Assembly (NCBI GenBank): GCA_944380095.1
Contig: CALWGP010000008.1
Span: 1-45,347 of the forward strand
Source: an uncultured Lachnospiraceae bacterium
Lineage (GTDB): Bacteria > Bacillota > Clostridia > Lachnospirales > Lachnospiraceae
Length of the DNA stretch: 45,347 nucleotides
Direction: 5' to 3'
Of the stretch, positions 1 to 7,286 are shown in pieces; position 1 is the stretch's first letter; each line of letters opens with the position of its first letter. The position numbers and the translations under genes were made by a program. The notes under the pieces are model-generated. The model had not been told where the DNA came from, ran no database searches, and was given only the letters and a program-made list of their open reading frames with translations.

Positions 1-13
1 CGGCTGGCGCCTG

Positions 14-595
14 ATGTGGGAGCGGATGGGGCAGATCCGGCAGCTGGACGCAGCGGAATGGGAGGAAATGATGGCGCCCTGGAAGGACTCCTGCTATATG
101 AGCAGCGGGGTGGCGGCGGTGCTGCTTTTGATGGCTGCCTTAAAGAACAGGCCGGTTTTGGACCGCGACCAGCTTTGGCACAGCCTGCAAAAGCTGGGGA
201 AATTTTCCCGGGAATGCTTTTTGCCGGGGCCTCCCTGCCCGTCCTGCGAGGAGGATTTCCCCTTTGAAAAGGAAGAACGGCTGGAATGGCTTTTGTCCCG
301 GTTTTCCAATCCACAGAAACCGGCTTATATCCGGGAAAAGACCCGTATTTCAAGCGAATGGCTGGAGCGGCTTTACCGGGTGATGTCTCTGGCGGGCCTG
401 CCGGCTTCCGCCTGTGAAACCATGCACCTAAGCTGCCGGGAAGTCCGCCGGCTTCTGGAACTGATGGAGGAAAAACCCTCGGAGCGCCAGTATATGACCT
501 TTTTGATGCTCTATGCGGTAGCCAGGGAGCTGGCCCAGGCCGGAAGGGCCGCCGCCGCTTTGGAAGCGCCTGGAAACCGGGGACTGCCCGCCTGA
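14..595 (+). CDS. Unrecognised protein, probably truncated at the window start
   Basis: I do not recognise this protein. The reading frame is open from base 2 to the first ATG at 14, and no ribosome site can be judged, so the gene may begin before the window. The visible 193 residues are charged and mostly helical in character, with many Glu, Arg and Leu. A Cys-rich stretch near residues 68-79 (CFLPGPPCPSC) might bind metal. A short hydrophobic stretch near residues 32-43 is too brief to be a clear membrane segment. The C-terminus is Ala/Gly-rich. It ends about 50 bases before the promoter of the next gene and shows no link to the glycan genes. It probably belongs to the chromosomal region flanking the locus. 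Confidence 0.55.
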   Translation: MWERMGQIRQLDAAEWEEMMAPWKDSCYMSSGVAAVLLLMAALKNRPVLDRDQLWHSLQKLGKFSRECFLPGPPCPSCEEDFPFEKEERLEWLLSRFSNPQKPAYIREKTRISSEWLERLYRVMSLAGLPASACETMHLSCREVRRLLELMEEKPSERQYMTFLMLYAVARELAQAGRAAAALEAPGNRGLPA

Positions 596-645
596 TTTTT
601 GGGCCGGCCGGATGCCGGTACAAAAGATACAAAAAGGCGGCGGCC

Positions 646-674
646 TTGCTTTTCCTTCCCGATCCCGATATAAT
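646..674 (+). promoter_or_regulatory. Sigma-A-type promoter of the fRMsr gene
   Basis: A TTGCTT -35 box lies at 646-651 and a perfect TATAAT -10 box at 669-674, with a 17-base spacer. Transcription would start near 681, leaving a leader of about 35 bases with GGAGGG at 705-710 ahead of the ATG at 715. The in-frame TTG at 646 lies inside the -35 box, which argues against it as a start codon. Confidence 0.75.
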
Positions 675-714
675 AAGCGCGGTTGGAGTAAAACGCTTTT
701 GCACGGAGGGAAAG

Positions 715-1248
715 ATGTGGGAAAAGGAAAAGAGTCGGGAATATGAAGAACTGTGTTGCCGGATGGAGGCGGCCCTGTCCCCAAAGGAACCTGCGATCAG
801 CAGCCTGAGCAATGCGGCCGCGATTCTGTATGAGGGGCTGGAACGGGTCAACTGGGCCGGATTTTACCTGCGGGCAGGAAGCGTCCTGTGGCTGGGGCCC
901 TTCCAGGGCCGGCCTGCCTGCGTGCGCATCGAGCTGGGAAAGGGCGTGTGCGGCACGGCGGCTGCCGAAAAAAGGACCGTCCTGGTGGAAGATGTGCACT
1001 GCTTTCCGGGACACATTGCCTGCGACAGCGCCTCCCGGTCGGAAATCGTGGTGCCCCTGTACCGGGACGGGGAGGTAATGGCGGTGATGGACATCGACAG
1101 TCCCCAAAAAGGCCGGTTTGATAAAGAGGACCGGGAAGGGCTGGAACGGATCGCGGGCATTCTTGAAAGAGCGGTGAAAAATGCGGCCGCGCCGGCGGTT
1201 GCAATCGGCCGGGAGCTATGGTATGATGATACCGAATTTATGGAATGA
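715..1248 (+). CDS. msrC: Free methionine-(R)-sulfoxide reductase (GAF domain)
   Basis: This single GAF-domain enzyme of 177 residues would reduce free L-methionine-(R)-sulfoxide in the cytosol using thioredoxin. The diagnostic three cysteines of the fRMsr family are present with the family spacing: Cys in PACVRI, Cys ten residues later in GVCGTA, and Cys 24 residues after that in HIACDS, matching Cys84/94/118 of the E. coli enzyme. The NWAGFYL motif and the C-terminal DIDSP motif also fit. The start at 715 has GGAGGG six bases or so upstream and follows a clear promoter; longer in-frame starts run into that promoter. Length is normal for the family. It is a housekeeping stress gene at the edge of the glycan locus, and the promoter of pseB lies within its last codons. 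Confidence 0.9.
   Translation: MWEKEKSREYEELCCRMEAALSPKEPAISSLSNAAAILYEGLERVNWAGFYLRAGSVLWLGPFQGRPACVRIELGKGVCGTAAAEKRTVLVEDVHCFPGHIACDSASRSEIVVPLYRDGEVMAVMDIDSPQKGRFDKEDREGLERIAGILERAVKNAAAPAVAIGRELWYDDTEFME
1199..1227 (+). promoter_or_regulatory. Promoter of pseB inside the end of the fRMsr gene
   Basis: TTGCAA at 1199-1204 and TATGAT at 1222-1227 are separated by 17 bases. A TG dinucleotide one base before the -10 box (1219-1220) makes it an extended -10. Transcription would start near 1234, about 49 bases ahead of the pseB ATG. The promoter is fully inside the upstream coding sequence. Confidence 0.6.
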
Positions 1249-1282
1249 TAAGGCAAAAGAAGAAAAGCGGAGGCATGGTTTC

Positions 1283-2281
1283 ATGTTATTGGACGATAAA
1301 ACGATTTTGATTACCGGCGGCACGGGCTCTTTTGGGAAATGCTTTACCAAATATGTGATGGAGCACGCAAACCCGAAAAAGGTCATCATCTATTCCAGGG
1401 ATGAATTCAAACAGTGGATGATGGCCAATGAACTGAAAGAATACGGGGACAGGCTCCGGTTCTTCATCGGCGACGTGCGGGACCAGGAACGGCTGCGCAG
1501 GGCGTTTTACGGGGTGGATTATGTGATCCATGCCGCGGCCTTAAAGCAGGTGCCCGCCTGTGAGTACAACCCCAACGAGGCCATCAAGACCAATATCCAC
1601 GGCGCGATGAACGTCATTGAAGCCGCATTGGACTGCGGCGTGAAGAAGGTGGTGGCCCTTTCCACGGACAAGGCGGTAAACCCGGTGAATCTTTACGGCG
1701 GCACCAAGCTGGTCAGCGACAAGCTGTTTGTTGCGGCCAACGCTTATGTGGGGAATAAGGATATCAGCTTTTCCATTGTCCGCTACGGCAATGTGGCGGG
1801 AAGCCGGGGGTCCATTATCCCGCTGTTTCACAGCCTGATCGAACGGGGCGAGATAGAGCTTCCCATTACGGATCTGCGCATGACCCGCTTCTGGATCAGC
1901 CTGGAGCAGGGCGTGGAGCTGGTGATCAAGGCCCTGGACGAGGCCAAGGGCGGGGAGACCTTCATCAGCAAGATCCCTTCCTTTAAGATTACCGACCTGG
2001 CGCAGGCCATGCTGCCCGGCTGCAAAATCCGGGAAATCGGCATCCGCCCGGGAGAAAAGCTGCACGAGATCATGGTGACCACGGAGGATTCCTTTACCAC
2101 CTATGAATTTGAAAAGCATTTCATCGTGTATCCGCAGATGACCTGGAACAACAAGCAGCAGCCGGATGCGCGGGGGAAAAAGGTAGCGGAAGGATTTTCC
2201 TACAGTTCCGGCAACAATTCGGAATGGCTTTCCGTGGAGGACATCCGCAGACTGCTGGGAGAGCTGCATCTGGAGAAATAA
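1283..2281 (+). CDS. pseB: UDP-N-acetylglucosamine 4,6-dehydratase (inverting), PseB
   Basis: This catalyses the first step of CMP-pseudaminic acid synthesis: UDP-GlcNAc is dehydrated and epimerised at C5 to UDP-2-acetamido-2,6-dideoxy-beta-L-arabino-hexos-4-ulose. The protein has 332 residues, is soluble and has no membrane segments, unlike the PglF-type dehydratase at 24420. It shows the NAD(P)-binding TGGTGSFG at residues 11-18, the catalytic D129-K130 pair in STDKAVNP, and Y138-x3-K142. The stretch RMTRFWISLEQG near residue 215 is typical of PseB. The start at 1283 has GGAGG at 1269-1273; the longer frame upstream overlaps the preceding gene. Four bases separate it from the next gene, so 1283-4762 is a likely operon. 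The rest of the Pse genes lie in opposite orientation at 5197-7978. Confidence 0.93.
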   Translation: MLLDDKTILITGGTGSFGKCFTKYVMEHANPKKVIIYSRDEFKQWMMANELKEYGDRLRFFIGDVRDQERLRRAFYGVDYVIHAAALKQVPACEYNPNEAIKTNIHGAMNVIEAALDCGVKKVVALSTDKAVNPVNLYGGTKLVSDKLFVAANAYVGNKDISFSIVRYGNVAGSRGSIIPLFHSLIERGEIELPITDLRMTRFWISLEQGVELVIKALDEAKGGETFISKIPSFKITDLAQAMLPGCKIREIGIRPGEKLHEIMVTTEDSFTTYEFEKHFIVYPQMTWNNKQQPDARGKKVAEGFSYSSGNNSEWLSVEDIRRLLGELHLEK

Positions 2282-2285
2282 ACCG

Positions 2286-3728
2286 ATGAACATATCAGAA
2301 AAAATTCGGACGAACTGGCTTCGGATTTTAATCTGGGGAGGCGTGGCGTTTTTTACGCTGTTATACGTCTCCCTGATTTTTAATCAGAATGTGTGGACGG
2401 ATGAGATTTTCACCCTGAAGCTGATTGAAAACGATTTTGCGGGGATTATAGGGGGGACGGCAGAGGACGTGCATCCGCCCCTGTATTATTTCGCGGCCAG
2501 GATCGTCAGGCTTTTGGCCGGCGACAGCCTGCAGGCGCAGAAGCTTCTGACGATCGTCCCCATGACGCTGACGCTGCTTTTGGGCGCCATAAAAGTGCGG
2601 CGGCTTTTTTCGGACGCGGTGGCCTGCGGTTTTATCTGGACGCTGGGATGCATTCCCTGCACCATGGAATATGCGGTCCAGATACGGATGTATTCCATGG
2701 CCCTGCTGGCGGTGACAGCCTGCGGGCTGTATGCCCTGGAAGCTTTTGAAACGCCGAAAAAGACACCGTGGATTTGGATGACGGTATCCGCCCTGGCCGC
2801 GGCATGGCTGCATTACTTTGCGCTGGGATCGGTCCTTGTGATCCAGGGATTTCTTTTCCTGGCCCTGCTGTGCAAAAAAAGGGAAAAGTTAAAGTACTGG
2901 CTGGCAGCGGCAGCGGCGGCCGCCGCCGGATATGCGCCCTGGATCGGCGTATTTTTGCGGCAGTCCGCAGGCGTGGCCGAAAGCTACTGGATTCCCGAAA
3001 TTACCTGGACGACGGTGGCGGATTATTTCCAGTGGGCCTTTGGAATCCATAAGTGGCAGTGGCCTGCCTGGGCGTTTACAGCCATGGCGGTCCTGCTGGG
3101 CATCGTTGTGGCTTTCAAGGCTGCCAAGGGAAGCCGGGAGGATATCGCGGCCCTGTTTGCCATGCTGGTGCCCGCCCTGACTGCCCTGACCGGAGTGGCC
3201 CTTTCTTTCCTGATCCGCCCGGTCTATCGAGATCAGTATGTTTTTCCGGCCATGGGGCTGTTTTGCCTGTTTTTCGCCGTGGGCCTTTCCCACCTGAAAA
3301 AGAAATTCCTGCTGTTTTTCGCCTGCCTGTTTTTGCTGTTTTTGGGAGCGGTACAGTATCTGGAAACCTGGAGACAGGAGTATAAGAGTACGCTGACGGA
3401 CCAGACCGTGGCGTTCTGGGAAGGGCATGTGGGGGAAAACGACCTGGTCGTGTATAATCTGGAAGTCTATGAGTTTTGCTATTCCTACTATTTCCCGGAG
3501 GAAAAGCTGTCCTATGTGCGGGACGTGGACTTAGACCAGGACTTTGAACAGATCTGGTTTCTGGATACGCCGGGGGAATGGGAATTTGTCCCGCCCCAGA
3601 TTCTGCCCTATGACCTGCAGATCGAATATATGGGACATTTCGGGATTGAGCATAACGAGTTTGACATTTACCGGGTGACAAAGGGGCCCAATCCGCAGCC
3701 CCTGCCTGAAGAGGGAGGACAGGGATGA
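2286..3728 (+). CDS. GT-C membrane glycosyltransferase, ArnT/GT39-GT83-like
   Basis: A polytopic membrane protein of 480 residues. The first membrane segment (about residues 13-32) is followed by an extracytoplasmic loop with the acidic D39-E40 pair (VWTDEIF) and H63-P64-P65 in DVHPPLYY. These are the hallmarks of PMT/ArnT-type enzymes that take sugar from a polyprenyl-phosphate donor outside the membrane. About ten further hydrophobic segments follow, then a soluble C-terminal domain from about residue 365. It would transfer a lipid-linked sugar to a glycan or protein; donor and acceptor are unknown. It lies four bases after pseB and overlaps the next gene by ATGA. A role in the same glycan as Pse is inferred from position only. 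Confidence 0.8.
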   Translation: MNISEKIRTNWLRILIWGGVAFFTLLYVSLIFNQNVWTDEIFTLKLIENDFAGIIGGTAEDVHPPLYYFAARIVRLLAGDSLQAQKLLTIVPMTLTLLLGAIKVRRLFSDAVACGFIWTLGCIPCTMEYAVQIRMYSMALLAVTACGLYALEAFETPKKTPWIWMTVSALAAAWLHYFALGSVLVIQGFLFLALLCKKREKLKYWLAAAAAAAAGYAPWIGVFLRQSAGVAESYWIPEITWTTVADYFQWAFGIHKWQWPAWAFTAMAVLLGIVVAFKAAKGSREDIAALFAMLVPALTALTGVALSFLIRPVYRDQYVFPAMGLFCLFFAVGLSHLKKKFLLFFACLFLLFLGAVQYLETWRQEYKSTLTDQTVAFWEGHVGENDLVVYNLEVYEFCYSYYFPEEKLSYVRDVDLDQDFEQIWFLDTPGEWEFVPPQILPYDLQIEYMGHFGIEHNEFDIYRVTKGPNPQPLPEEGGQG

Positions 3729-4762
3729 AACCAAAAAAACTGAGCATTATTGTGCCTGTATACAATATGGCGTCGGAAGGAAAGCTGGAGTACTGCCTCA
3801 ATTCCCTGGTCGGCCAGACTTTCCGGGACTATGAGATCATTGCGGTGGACGACGCTTCTAAGGACGAGTCCCCGCAGATATTAAAGCGCTACGAAGAAAA
3901 GTATCCGGACCGCTTCCGGGCGGTTTTGTGCGAAAAGAACCGCCGGCAGGGCGGGGCAAAAAACACCGGGCTGTCTTTGGCGCAGGGGGAATGGATCGGT
4001 TTTATCGACAGCGACGACTGGATTGCGCCCGATATGTATGAAAAGCTGCTCAAAAAAGCGGAGGAAACCGGGGCGGACATGGTGGGCTGCGACTATCACC
4101 TGACCTGGGAGCACAGCATGAAAATCGGGCAGGTGGTGGCCAACGGCAGCCCGGACCAGTGCGGCGTCCTGACGCCGGAAAAGTACCGCCGCCTGATTTT
4201 GGACAGCGGCAGCCTGGTGGTAAAAATCTACCGCAGGGAGATCTTTGAAGACAACCATATCCGTTTCCCGGAAGGGATTTTTTATGAGGACAACGCGGTC
4301 AGCGACGCCGTTTTGCTGCATGCAAAGCACTACGAATATATTCCGGAGCCCCTTTACTATTATTACCAGCACGACACTTCCACCGTGCATACGATTACGA
4401 AACAGCGCTGCGAGGACCGTATGGAAGCGGGACGGGGAATCGTCAGACAGGCGGAACGGTTCGGCTATCTGGAACAATACAGGCCGGAGATCTGCTTTGA
4501 ATTTACCGTACTCTTTTTTGTCAACACCCTCTTTTCCTACATGGTGGGAAAGGGGCATAAGTCCTTGCGGTTCGTAAGGCGCATGGGGAAAGAGATGCGA
4601 AAGACTTTCCCGGAATTTATGGAAAATCCCTACTATCAAAGCAGGATCCACGAAGAAGAAAAAAAACTCATCGCCCTCCAGCAAAAATCCACCCTGGCCT
4701 TCGTCCTTTATTATAAACTGCTTTGGACATGGCGGAATTTCCGGAAAAGGAAAAATCAATAG
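3725..4762 (+). CDS. Family 2 glycosyltransferase
   Basis: A cytosolic GT-A fold glycosyltransferase of 345 residues. The N-terminal SIIVPVYN strand starts the nucleotide-binding domain, VDDASKD follows near residue 40, and the metal-binding FIDSDDW has D95-S-D97-D98. The YYYYQHDTST stretch in the C-terminal half is common in capsule and wall-polymer GT2 enzymes. The C-terminal 90 residues are basic with one amphipathic stretch, suggesting membrane association. Translation is coupled to the preceding gene through an ATGA overlap. It is the last gene of the pseB transcript. Donor sugar cannot be read from sequence. Confidence 0.88.
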   Translation: MKPKKLSIIVPVYNMASEGKLEYCLNSLVGQTFRDYEIIAVDDASKDESPQILKRYEEKYPDRFRAVLCEKNRRQGGAKNTGLSLAQGEWIGFIDSDDWIAPDMYEKLLKKAEETGADMVGCDYHLTWEHSMKIGQVVANGSPDQCGVLTPEKYRRLILDSGSLVVKIYRREIFEDNHIRFPEGIFYEDNAVSDAVLLHAKHYEYIPEPLYYYYQHDTSTVHTITKQRCEDRMEAGRGIVRQAERFGYLEQYRPEICFEFTVLFFVNTLFSYMVGKGHKSLRFVRRMGKEMRKTFPEFMENPYYQSRIHEEEKKLIALQQKSTLAFVLYYKLLWTWRNFRKRKNQ

Positions 4763-4792
4763 GATGTTTCTTTTTCTTTAAGAAAATTTCCA

Positions 4793-4821
4793 GAAAATGT
4801 CCATAGTTTCCTCACATTTTC
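4793..4821. repeat. AT-rich inverted repeat between two genes
   Basis: GAAAATGT at 4793-4800 is repeated inverted as ACATTTTC at 4814-4821 with a 13-base loop. A competing pairing is AGTTTCC (4805-4811) with GGAAACT (4832-4838). The region is much more AT-rich than its surroundings. It may weakly terminate the pseB transcript or bind a regulator next to the promoter at 4831; I cannot tell which. Confidence 0.4.
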
Positions 4822-4830
4822 CTTCTAAAA

Positions 4831-4860
4831 TGGAAACTGTTCAAAGGTACGGCATAGAAT
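4831..4860 (+). promoter_or_regulatory. Probable promoter of the DUF5348-like gene
   Basis: TGGAAA at 4831-4836 and TAGAAT at 4855-4860 are separated by 18 bases. The -10 box is good and the -35 box matches consensus at four of six positions. The first half of the AGTTTCC/GGAAACT inverted repeat overlaps the -35 region, which could allow regulation. Confidence 0.45.
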
Positions 4861-4894
4861 CGTTTCAGAGGAAAAAATGAAAGGAGGGAACGAC

Positions 4895-5122
4895 ATGGAA
4901 GGTGTACTGGTTTACAGCAGCAAAGAGCACGGATATGTCCTGGCGGATAAAAAAGGGAAATTCCAGAAGCTTCTGAGGGCGGGACAGCAGTTGTACATCT
5001 ATCTTTGCAGCGTATGGGTCCCTGTTATCCTTCAGTATTCCGAGAAACTGGGGGAATGGTATTTTAAGTACCTGCCCAATGTGCAGGTCAACGGATGCAA
5101 AGCGATGCTCAAAACGGACTAG
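4895..5122 (+). CDS. Small protein resembling DUF5348
   Basis: A 75-residue soluble protein of unknown function. The pattern of a Leu-rich strand, GQQLYIYL, a WVP motif, then EWYF and a final VNGCKAML resembles the DUF5348 family, whose members are small beta-rich proteins often found in mobile or accessory regions of Clostridia. The match is from memory of the family pattern, not a search. The start at 4895 has an excellent AAGGAGG at 4881-4887; the ATG at 4877 overlaps that site and has none of its own. It stands alone between the end of the pseB transcript and a bidirectional terminator, with its own promoter, so it may be unrelated to the glycan pathway or may be a small regulator. Confidence 0.7.
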   Translation: MEGVLVYSSKEHGYVLADKKGKFQKLLRAGQQLYIYLCSVWVPVILQYSEKLGEWYFKYLPNVQVNGCKAMLKTD

Positions 5123-5140
5123 GATACAGGCCGTAAAGTG

Positions 5141-5198
5141 AAAACAGCCGGGAAGGCAAAGACCCATGGAAAACGGGTCCCGCCTTTCCGGCTGTTTT
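5141..5198. terminator. Bidirectional rho-independent terminator between convergent genes
   Basis: AAAACAGCCGG at 5141 onward pairs with CCGGCTGTTTT ending at 5198. Internal GGAAGGC and GACCC pair with GCCTTTCC and GGGTC, giving a long GC-rich stem flanked by A and T runs on either side. It can serve the small gene ending at 5122 and the minus-strand pseG, whose stop codon touches its edge. Confidence 0.85.
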
Positions 5199-6252
5199 AA
5201 TTGCCGGTCCTGGTCAGGGCTTCCGCGATGCGGTCCGCCCCGGCGCCGTCTACGGCCATCCGCATCCGGGTGGATAGCTCTTTCCTGCGGGGATAATCCC
5301 GGGCAAGTTCCAGAAGCATCCGGACGGTGCAATCCAGGAAATCGGGGTTGTTGCGGATATCCCCGGCGTAAGGGATCAGGCCCGCCCGGTCAAAATCCTT
5401 TGTACAGGGCGCCTGGTTGTCCGTCATGCTGTAGCTGACGCTGGGGACTCCTATGGCGCACAGTTCATACAGGGTGGTGCCGCCGGCGGAAACGGCCAGG
5501 TCGCATTCCGCCATAAGGGAGGCCATGTCCGCCACGTTTTCATGAAGCCGGATGCGGCCGTCTTCCCGGGCCATCCGCACAAGTTCGCTGCGGTGGACGT
5601 GCATGGGGCCCGTAAGGACGTGCAGGCAGGCGGACTCAAATTCCGGCAGGACCAGCAGGCGGCGGGCCAGGCCTCCCGCGATCCCGAAGGGGTCCGTCCC
5701 CCCCGTGGAAAGGAACAGATCCTTCACCTGCTCCCAGACATGGTAAGGATGCAGGGAGAACTGACTGCGCAGGGGCGTATAGGCGCTCCCGGCCAGGACG
5801 GTGCGGGCGCTTTTGTAAAAAGAGACGTCCGCGTTTAAGTCGTAATTGACCACCAGGTCCACGGGATAGTCGAAGGCCTGCAGGTCGTCCAGATAGGCCA
5901 CCCGGCAGATCTGCGCCATCCGGGACAGGTAGGCAGCGGTGGCAAAGTAGGAATCCACCAGCAAAAAAGAGACGTTGTGGGAGGAAAGGATGCGCTGCAT
6001 CACAGGGATTTCTGCCTCCGGGTCGCGGTAGTCGGTCTGCAGATGAATGATCGGGAAAACCTTCCGGGCGGTTTCTTCCGGGGTCATCATCTTTTGCAGG
6101 AGGGAAATGGAGGAAGTATCCGAAACAATGAAAATGGGGAGGGCGTTTCTATGGCACAGGGCCCGTGCGACGGAAAGGCAGCGCATCAGGTGCCCGGTGG
6201 CAATGGTTTCGTTGCCGTCCGTGCGGATATAAACTAACGGATGAGATTCCAT
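5197..6252 (-). CDS. pseG: UDP-2,4-diacetamido-2,4,6-trideoxy-beta-L-altropyranose hydrolase, PseG
   Basis: PseG removes UDP from UDP-6-deoxy-AltdiNAc to give the free sugar condensed by PseI. The protein has 351 residues and the GT-B-like fold. Near the N-terminus, IRTDGNETIATGHLMRCL carries H21, the equivalent of the catalytic His17 of Campylobacter PseG. The C-terminal half has the UDP-binding SAGGTTLYELCAIGVP. Length is close to other Gram-positive PseG proteins, somewhat longer than Campylobacter PseG. It is the last gene of the minus-strand operon pseF-pseI-pseG, and its start overlaps the end of pseI by 19 bases, with a GGGG-type ribosome site inside pseI. It ends at the terminator at 5141-5198. 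Confidence 0.93.
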   Translation of the reverse strand: MESHPLVYIRTDGNETIATGHLMRCLSVARALCHRNALPIFIVSDTSSISLLQKMMTPEETARKVFPIIHLQTDYRDPEAEIPVMQRILSSHNVSFLLVDSYFATAAYLSRMAQICRVAYLDDLQAFDYPVDLVVNYDLNADVSFYKSARTVLAGSAYTPLRSQFSLHPYHVWEQVKDLFLSTGGTDPFGIAGGLARRLLVLPEFESACLHVLTGPMHVHRSELVRMAREDGRIRLHENVADMASLMAECDLAVSAGGTTLYELCAIGVPSVSYSMTDNQAPCTKDFDRAGLIPYAGDIRNNPDFLDCTVRMLLELARDYPRRKELSTRMRMAVDGAGADRIAEALTRTGN

Positions 6253-7286
6253 GATAAAGGGGTCCCCTTTCTGATGGGACAGGAGGCCTTCCTGCCCAGA
6301 ATTTCCTCATAGTACATGGTGTGAAGGCCGCAGCCGGGGCGGATGGAGCGCACATTTTCGGACGTAAAGGATTCCCCTTCCCCCATGTCTTTTACCACAA
6401 AGAGGGAGCGGGAGCCAAAACGTTCGGATTCCTGGACGTCCGTGAGCCGGTACACCGGGGAACCCAGCGCTTTTTCCAGGATCCGGATATCGTCCACCAT
6501 TTTTTTGAACTCTTCGGGCTCCATGGAAAAAGCCCCGTCCGGGCCGCCGTCGCTTCTGCGCAGGGTCAGGTGCTTTTCCACCATGCGGGCGCCCAGGGCT
6601 ACCGCGCCGACGGCTACGGCGGATCCCATGGTGTGGTCGGAAAGCCCGGTCAGGCAGCCGAACGTCCTCTCCAGGGTGGGGATTACGTTAAGGTTGACAT
6701 CTTCATAGGGAGTAGGGTAGGCGGAGACGCATTTGAGCAGGATCACGTCTTCATTGCCTTCCTGGCGGCAGACCGCCAGGGCGCGCTCGATATCCTCCAG
6801 CCGTGCGATGCCGGTGGCAAAAATCATGGGTTTGTGCAGCCGTGCGATTTTGCGGATCAGGGGGATATCGTTGATCTCGTAGGAGGCGATTTTATAGGCG
6901 GGCATGTCCAGCCCTTCCATGAAATCCACCGCCGTGAAATCAAAGGGGGAGGAAAAACAGATCAGTCCCTGCTTTTTTGCCTCTTCCATCAGCTTGGGGT
7001 GCCATTCCCAGGGCGTATAGGCCTCCTCATAAAGTTTGTGCAGGGTGGTGCCGTCCCAGAGGGTGCCGCCGGTGATCTGGAAACAGTCGTCGTCGCTGTC
7101 AAAGGTGATGGTATCGGCGGTATAGGTCTGCAGCTTGACGGCGTCCGCGCCGGCTTCCTTGGCGGCATGGAGGATGCGCACCGCACGGTCATAGTCCTGC
7201 AGATGGTTGGCGGACATTTCCGCCACAATGAAAACGGGGGAGTCGGCAGCGATGCGCCGGCCCGCCAGATAAACTTCCTGGTTCAT
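6234..7286 (-). CDS. pseI: Pseudaminic acid synthase, PseI
   Basis: PseI condenses 6-deoxy-AltdiNAc with phosphoenolpyruvate to make pseudaminic acid. The 350-residue protein has an N-terminal NeuB-type TIM barrel and a C-terminal SAF (antifreeze-like) domain from about residue 290. The N-terminal VAEMSANHLQDYDRA followed by VKLQTYTADTITFD, the GTLWDGTTLHKLYEEAYTPW stretch and SSPFDFTAVDF are characteristic of PseI and differ from sialic acid (NeuB) and legionaminic acid (LegI) synthases. This makes the product assignment firmer than for most nonulosonate genes. It overlaps pseF by ATGA (7283-7286), and its ribosome site AAAGGA lies within the end of pseF. Confidence 0.94.
   Translation of the reverse strand: MNQEVYLAGRRIAADSPVFIVAEMSANHLQDYDRAVRILHAAKEAGADAVKLQTYTADTITFDSDDDCFQITGGTLWDGTTLHKLYEEAYTPWEWHPKLMEEAKKQGLICFSSPFDFTAVDFMEGLDMPAYKIASYEINDIPLIRKIARLHKPMIFATGIARLEDIERALAVCRQEGNEDVILLKCVSAYPTPYEDVNLNVIPTLERTFGCLTGLSDHTMGSAVAVGAVALGARMVEKHLTLRRSDGGPDGAFSMEPEEFKKMVDDIRILEKALGSPVYRLTDVQESERFGSRSLFVVKDMGEGESFTSENVRSIRPGCGLHTMYYEEILGRKASCPIRKGTPLSWNLIR

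Noticed and set aside
646-714. A longer N-terminus for the fRMsr protein starting at TTG 646
   Set aside because: The TTG is part of the -35 box and the extra 23 codons contain the -10 box. The ATG at 715 has a proper ribosome site and gives the family length.
4877-4894. Start of the DUF5348-like gene at ATG 4877
   Set aside because: The ATG at 4877 overlaps the AAGGAGG ribosome site that serves the ATG at 4895 and has no site of its own.
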